Part shown: piece by piece, positions 60,291 through 64,000 of the stretch
Position numbering within the stretch: the first letter of the stretch is position 1
Layout: the number at the start of each line of letters is the position of its first letter
Assembly (NCBI GenBank): GCA_022508305.1
Contig: JAFLVM010000001.1
Coordinates: forward strand, 313,347 to 377,346
Source: Clostridiales bacterium
GTDB taxonomy: Bacteria > Bacillota > Clostridia > Christensenellales > CAG-314
Length of the DNA: 64,000 nt
Direction of reading: 5' to 3'
Notes under the pieces: generated by a model
The model's database searches: none
The model's input: the letters and a program-made list of their open reading frames with translations, nothing else
What the model was told of the DNA's origin: nothing
Program-made: the position numbers and the translations under genes

Positions 60291-61376
60291 TCACTTCTTT
60301 TTGATGCCGCCGACACCGTTCAGCACGCCCGAATCAAAGGTGTACACGCGCTGTTGCATTTCGCGGTAGTCGGCAACAGCCTCATCGACCAACGCCTCGC
60401 CGTACTGCGTGCGCGAAAATTTGCCTTCCCACAAGCCGTAAGCAAGCGAACCCGGCGTTGTGTTTATTTCATTGACGTACAATTTGCCAGTTGCTTTGTC
60501 TAAAAGATAATCCACACGAACCACCCCGCTAAAACCAAGTTTTGTGTAAATGTCCGTAGTGAGCCGCTCCACTTCGGCTTTTGTTTCTTCCTCTACCTGT
60601 ATAGGAGGCTTTTCGTAAGCCTCGTTGGAAATGTATTTGTCGGCAAATGTCAAAATGTCGTGTGTTGTGAGAGGACAGTCCACGATACTCGTTTCCACAT
60701 TGCCCTTTACCCTCATTGCAGCGCAGTTCAGTTCCGTGAAGTCCGTCAACGCCTCTTCGCAAAGTACCTTGCCGCAGTAAGTAAAGGCTTTGTCCAAGGA
60801 AAGTCGCAGTTGCTGCTCGCTGTGACACACCTCTACGCCTATACTTGAGCCGAGCATAGAGGGCTTGACTATGAGCGGATAATTCAATCCTTCTACGCTT
60901 TGCGTGAGACTGTCGAGGTCAGTTTTGGTCAGCGTAACGCCTTTTACAACGGGGAAACCCATGTCGTTGAGCACGTGCTTTGTAATCGTCTTGTCCATTG
61001 CGACGGCGCTGGACACTACGTCGGAACCGACGAGAGGAATGTTCGCCATTTGACACAGCGCGGCAATGCATCCGTCCTCGCCGCTCATGCCGTGACAGCA
61101 ATTTACCGCAACGTCGATTGGCACGGTTTTTGCGGACAGCTTGCCACTGTTGATAACAATCTTGCCCTCTCCAAACACAAACGTTACGCGTTTCGTCAAT
61201 TTTTTTGTGACGTGGTCGCGAGGCGTAAGGTCGTTTCCGACAAGGTAACTGCGGTTGTTTCGGTCAAAATACACGCTGTACACGTTGCCCTTGAAATACC
61301 CCTTTGCAAGACAGGCGGTAATTATTGAAATGTCGTGTTCACAGCTTTTGCCACCGTACAATATAAGTATATTCAT
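60291..61376 (-). CDS. ddl: D-alanine--D-alanine ligase
   Basis: Ddl joins two D-alanines with ATP; MurF uses the dipeptide. The 361-residue ATP-grasp enzyme shows ILYGGKSCEHDIS, NCCHGMSGEDGC, the omega-loop region IVKPSMLGSSIGVEVCHS, a metal/ATP segment YLLDKATGKLYVNEINTTPGSLAYG. The omega-loop and active site contain no change pointing clearly to D-lactate specificity. It follows murF by 93 bases on the same strand, with a hairpin between. Confidence 0.94.
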   Translation of the reverse strand: MNILILYGGKSCEHDISIITACLAKGYFKGNVYSVYFDRNNRSYLVGNDLTPRDHVTKKLTKRVTFVFGEGKIVINSGKLSAKTVPIDVAVNCCHGMSGEDGCIAALCQMANIPLVGSDVVSSAVAMDKTITKHVLNDMGFPVVKGVTLTKTDLDSLTQSVEGLNYPLIVKPSMLGSSIGVEVCHSEQQLRLSLDKAFTYCGKVLCEEALTDFTELNCAAMRVKGNVETSIVDCPLTTHDILTFADKYISNEAYEKPPIQVEEETKAEVERLTTDIYTKLGFSGVVRVDYLLDKATGKLYVNEINTTPGSLAYGLWEGKFSRTQYGEALVDEAVADYREMQQRVYTFDSGVLNGVGGIKKK

Positions 61377-61417
61377 TTAAATACTCCTGTTATATTTCAG
61401 TCCATTAGTCAACTCTG

Positions 61418-61459
61418 TTTACAGCACAAAAGAGGCGAGGTGAAGCCGTTTTGTGTGTA
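61418..61459. repeat. Second dispersed repeat, copy 4, forming an intercistronic hairpin
   Basis: TTTACAGCACAAAAG then GGCGAGGTGAAGCC; CACAAAA and TTTTGTG close a hairpin between murF and ddl. The GGCGAGGTGAAGCC end also resembles 50248-50262. Confidence 0.5.
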
Positions 61460-61469
61460 AAAGCCAAGC

Positions 61470-62951
61470 CTATACGTTTACTACGTCGGGCAGGTCGTTT
61501 TGAAACAGCAAAATTCCGCCGTTTACGCGCTGAGTTGCCAATCCCACCGCCTGTTTGAGGTCTTTGGCGGGTAAAATAATGCATTTAGTGGCAAGCAACC
61601 CCTCCGTCAGATACTTGGCATTCTTCCCCAGCACTACGGCAACGTCGCATGCTTCGCCGAGTAGCTGTCCGCAACGAATATTCATTTCCCGCGCCTGTTT
61701 GCCGCATTCAACAAGCCCTTGAGTTATCACTACCTTGGTACAGTTGAAGTTGGCAAGCGTTTTGCAACAGCTTTCCACGCCTACGGTACTGCCGTTGTAG
61801 CTGTCGTCCAATACGTAACAACCCGCGCCCTTGATAAGCTCCATGCGGTGTGGCGTTTGTTTGACGTTACCCACCCTAATAAGCGTTTCGTCTAAGCTTT
61901 GCCCCAACCGTAACACCGTCTGCAAACACATGGCGAACGTGTCTTGGGCGTATTCGGAAATTTGCGGCAACCTGACTTCTGTTGAACTGCCGCCGGTCTG
62001 AACGCATAGGGTCGTTCCGTCAAAACCTACTTTTCGCACGTTTAGCTTCAGGTCATCGTAAGATAAGTATTTTTTGCACGCTCCACTGTCTGCAAAGGCG
62101 CGCGCGTAATCGTCCGAGCTGTTCAAAACGCAAAATCCGTCATCGGGCAAATGCTCTACAAGCTCTCTCTTGGTAGCAATGACGTTGTCCAGTGATTTGA
62201 ATGTGGACAAGTGTTGCGCGCAAACCCCTGTTACTACGCCGTACTTGGGCTTGTAGAGGGCGCATAACTCGGCAATGTCACCCCGTTTACGCGCGCCAAA
62301 TTCCAATACGAGGTACTTTACCCCAGTTAAATCCGTTTTGTTGACAAAGCTCGCTACGCCAAGGGGTGTGTTACAGCTACCGGTAGGCGCAATACTATCT
62401 TTAAGCAAGGCATACAACATATCTTTGACGGAGGTTTTGCCGTAACTGCCCGTAACCGCAATGACGGTCACTTCGCTATTTGCAAGCTTAGTCGTTGCGC
62501 GCCTAATATAATGGCGGGCAATAAGCAGGTCTATCGGCAAACAAATAAAATAGCTCACAATTGCGACAACAGGCAATAACCACACGAAAAAGGACAGGTC
62601 TACAAACACACACAGTACAGCCAACACCGCAAATTGCGCCACAAACATTCTAAGTACTCTTTTGGTAAGCTTCAAAGGACATTTTCGCTTGAAAACGCTC
62701 CAAAACACTGCAACTGCGGCGTACAACACAAGACAAACGTAGCCGTAATAGTCAAAAAATACGTAAAGAAGCGCCGCTACAACTTGAATTACAAGTAGCG
62801 ACAGGTAGTACCAAGACAACAATATCTTGAAATATCCTCGCTGAGGTCGGTAGCTACACGACTGCAACACCCGAAAACACTCTTGAGAGGCAACGGTTAA
62901 ACACAGCGCGCAAGCTATTGATACTGCTATTTGCACCCCATTACTCCACAA
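61470..62951 (-). CDS. murF: MurF-type Mur ligase with N-terminal membrane domain
   Basis: MurF adds D-Ala-D-Ala to UDP-MurNAc-tripeptide. The 493-residue protein has an unusual start: residues 1 to about 145 contain four or five hydrophobic helices (for example SIACALCLTVASQ, YYLSLLVIQVVAALLYVFF). The Mur ligase follows with P-loop VTGSYGKTSVKDM (168-174 core), FVNKTDLTGVKYLVLEFGARKRGDIAELC, TGVCAQHLSTFKSLDNVIATKRELVE and DDSYNGSTVG. Cytosolic MurF normally has about 450 residues without helices, so the membrane part is an added domain. It overlaps the hydrolase gene by 11 bases; ddl follows. Confidence 0.88.
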   Translation of the reverse strand: MWSNGVQIAVSIACALCLTVASQECFRVLQSCSYRPQRGYFKILLSWYYLSLLVIQVVAALLYVFFDYYGYVCLVLYAAVAVFWSVFKRKCPLKLTKRVLRMFVAQFAVLAVLCVFVDLSFFVWLLPVVAIVSYFICLPIDLLIARHYIRRATTKLANSEVTVIAVTGSYGKTSVKDMLYALLKDSIAPTGSCNTPLGVASFVNKTDLTGVKYLVLEFGARKRGDIAELCALYKPKYGVVTGVCAQHLSTFKSLDNVIATKRELVEHLPDDGFCVLNSSDDYARAFADSGACKKYLSYDDLKLNVRKVGFDGTTLCVQTGGSSTEVRLPQISEYAQDTFAMCLQTVLRLGQSLDETLIRVGNVKQTPHRMELIKGAGCYVLDDSYNGSTVGVESCCKTLANFNCTKVVITQGLVECGKQAREMNIRCGQLLGEACDVAVVLGKNAKYLTEGLLATKCIILPAKDLKQAVGLATQRVNGGILLFQNDLPDVVNV

Positions 62952-63639
62952 AATTTTTTACTGTATCGGCGAAGGCTTTTGGATTACGGAAAAGCGCAAA
63001 ATGGTCGCCGTCGATTTCCACTAAACTACTGTGTTGAATAAGCCTATGCATACGTTTAGCGTGAGATAGCGGAGTTGCGGTGTCCTCACGCCCGTTAACA
63101 ATGAGTACAGGACAGGCGACGCGCTTGGCGTATAACGACAAATCTTGATTTATCACTTTGACGAAGGTATTGCGCATAGCGGGAGAACAGTTTGCGTAAT
63201 CCTCACTTGCGTACTTGGCTTTGACGGCAATACCACGAAGCTTTGCAAAAAATTTGGACAGCTTGTACTTCGTCACCTTCCACCACCGTGAAAGAGAAAA
63301 CCGCCTAAGTCCTGCCGGAGCAACGAGCAACATTCTGTTGACCAACTCGGGGTGATTCGCCGCAAGCACCAACGCAACGCGACAGCCGAAGCTGTGTCCG
63401 ACAATTGTCACGTTAGAAAGCTGCTGCTCTTGCAAAAACTCAACGAGTTGCTCAGCGTAGTCAACGACAGTCCAACCGCTTTCGGGCGGCGGATTGCTTT
63501 TGCCGAAGCCGTTGAAATCTACAAGGTAATTTGCAAAGTTGAGCAACCGATTTACAACCGGCAAAAATATGCTGCCGTCACACCCCCAACCGTGCAAAAA
63601 TACAACGGGTTGTCCGTTGCCATGCTTTTCAAAATACAT
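62941..63639 (-). CDS. Alpha/beta hydrolase in the murF-ddl operon
   Basis: A 232-residue serine hydrolase: oxyanion HGWGCDGS, nucleophile GHSFGCR (Ser near 100), VNGREDTATP and catalytic His in DGDHFALF, all present. Fold and length fit the general abhydrolase_1 family. Its stop overlaps the murF start by 11 bases, so it is translated in concert with wall-precursor genes; a role in processing a wall or lipid intermediate is possible but not shown. Confidence 0.85.
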   Translation of the reverse strand: MYFEKHGNGQPVVFLHGWGCDGSIFLPVVNRLLNFANYLVDFNGFGKSNPPPESGWTVVDYAEQLVEFLQEQQLSNVTIVGHSFGCRVALVLAANHPELVNRMLLVAPAGLRRFSLSRWWKVTKYKLSKFFAKLRGIAVKAKYASEDYANCSPAMRNTFVKVINQDLSLYAKRVACPVLIVNGREDTATPLSHAKRMHRLIQHSSLVEIDGDHFALFRNPKAFADTVKNFVE

Positions 63640-63714
63640 TTTTCGCCTGCTACCTTACTCTTGATATTGTATGAAAAGAGAAGTCGTATTGTGTCACAAA
63701 CTGTCAAATAAAAG

Positions 63715-63742
63715 AAAAAACGCCCATTTTAGGACGTTTTTA
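63715..63742 (-). terminator. Terminator after the GNAT gene
   Basis: On the minus strand AACGTCC and GGGCGTT form a stem with one mismatch and a TAAAAT loop, followed by a T6 tract, about 45 bases past the stop at 63784. Confidence 0.6.
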
Positions 63743-63783
63743 TAACATATTTTATATACTATGTGTGTAATAGTATTATATAT

Positions 63784-64000
63784 TTACAGCTTTTTTGTCA
63801 TAGTGAAGGCGTCTCGGGTTGCATAACGGGTGCGGCGGTAGAAATTGACGCGCGTACCGACTATTTCATAGCCACACTTTTTGTACAGCTCTACGGCGGG
63901 GGTGTTTGAGGTGTTCACTTCAAGTTCGCTACGCTCGCAGCCTTGTGTGGCAGAAAACTCCTCTACAACTTTGAGCAGTCCGCTTGCAACACCTTGCCTG
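63784..64000 (-). CDS. GNAT acetyltransferase (RimI-like), C-terminal part
   Basis: The last 71 codons of a gene entering from the right edge. The translation has RQGVASGLLKVVEEFS, the acetyl-CoA-binding R/Q-x-x-G-x-G/A pattern, then LEVNTSNTPAVELYKKCGYEIVGTRVNFYRR and a final FTMTKKL, which is typical of RimI, the ribosomal protein S18 N-acetyltransferase. The Firmicute rimI usually neighbours tsaB and tsaD, which would lie beyond the window. Paralogues of RimI exist, so the exact substrate is open. Confidence 0.82.
   Translation of the reverse strand, partial: RQGVASGLLKVVEEFSATQGCERSELEVNTSNTPAVELYKKCGYEIVGTRVNFYRRTRYATRDAFTMTKKL

Noticed and set aside
62931..62951. CACCCCATT at the murF start as an element copy
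   Set aside because: Two bases of the core differ and the T-rich upstream arm is missing; likely chance.

Overview
The window is about 64 kb of gene-dense chromosome from a low-to-middle GC Firmicute (Bacillota), most like an uncultured Clostridia lineage. The support is a CIRCE-controlled groES-groEL operon, a T-box valS leader, RNase J, a DivIVA-like protein, a YrrM/YrrN-type tRNA modification pair, an Lsa-type ABC-F protein, a PdaB-like deacetylase, a LexA-type GAAC-N4-GTTC box and intrinsic terminators throughout. Genus or species cannot be told from this sequence.

Layout. 1-11.5 kb: end of ddh, a dCMP deaminase, a DUF2188 membrane protein, groES-groEL, an lsa-like gene with a long uORF-bearing leader, an ArsP_2-type permease, a DivIVA-like protein, pncB, an extended lgt and an orphan mazF. 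11.5-26 kb: valS with its T-box, an SsuABC/ThiXYZ-type ABC importer, a YkvI-like permease, a helical-repeat protein, hslO, a methyltransferase, a membrane protein, then asd-dapA-dapB. 26-32 kb: trhP-trmR, RNase J and two paired membrane proteins. 32-42 kb: a compact phage capsid module on the minus strand (terminase, small proteins, portal, scaffold, capsid, head-tail proteins, coiled-coil protein). It has no integrase, replication, lysis or visible tail genes, and its sigma-region-4-like regulator lies behind a LexA-type box. 42-50 kb: large secreted/anchored protein, double-OB protein, deacetylase, tRNA-Asn, an XRE regulator, an HTH-NadE fusion and trmB. 50-64 kb: a type IIA topoisomerase pair, nagB, two hydrolases, murG, a WYL regulator, a small protein, an AT-rich unknown, ddl, membrane-fused murF and the end of a GNAT gene.

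How the genes fit together. Cell-wall supply dominates: asd-dapA-dapB and ddh make meso-diaminopimelate, ddl and murF finish the muropeptide, murG makes lipid II, nagB balances amino-sugars, and the deacetylase and SH3-like proteins act at the envelope. pncB and nadE give two steps of NAD salvage. trmR, trhP, trmB and valS concern tRNA.

The most unusual signal is a dispersed oriented element with the 9-base core ACCCCATGT inside a T-rich 25-30 base consensus. Ten exact and five one-mismatch cores occur in intergenic DNA and inside housekeeping and phage genes, and once as an inverted pair forming a terminator. It resembles the DNA-uptake signals of Haemophilus and Neisseria; its role here is unknown. 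Other points of interest are the SOS-linked capsid module, the HTH-NadE fusion and the Lsa leader with several uORFs and a G11 tract.
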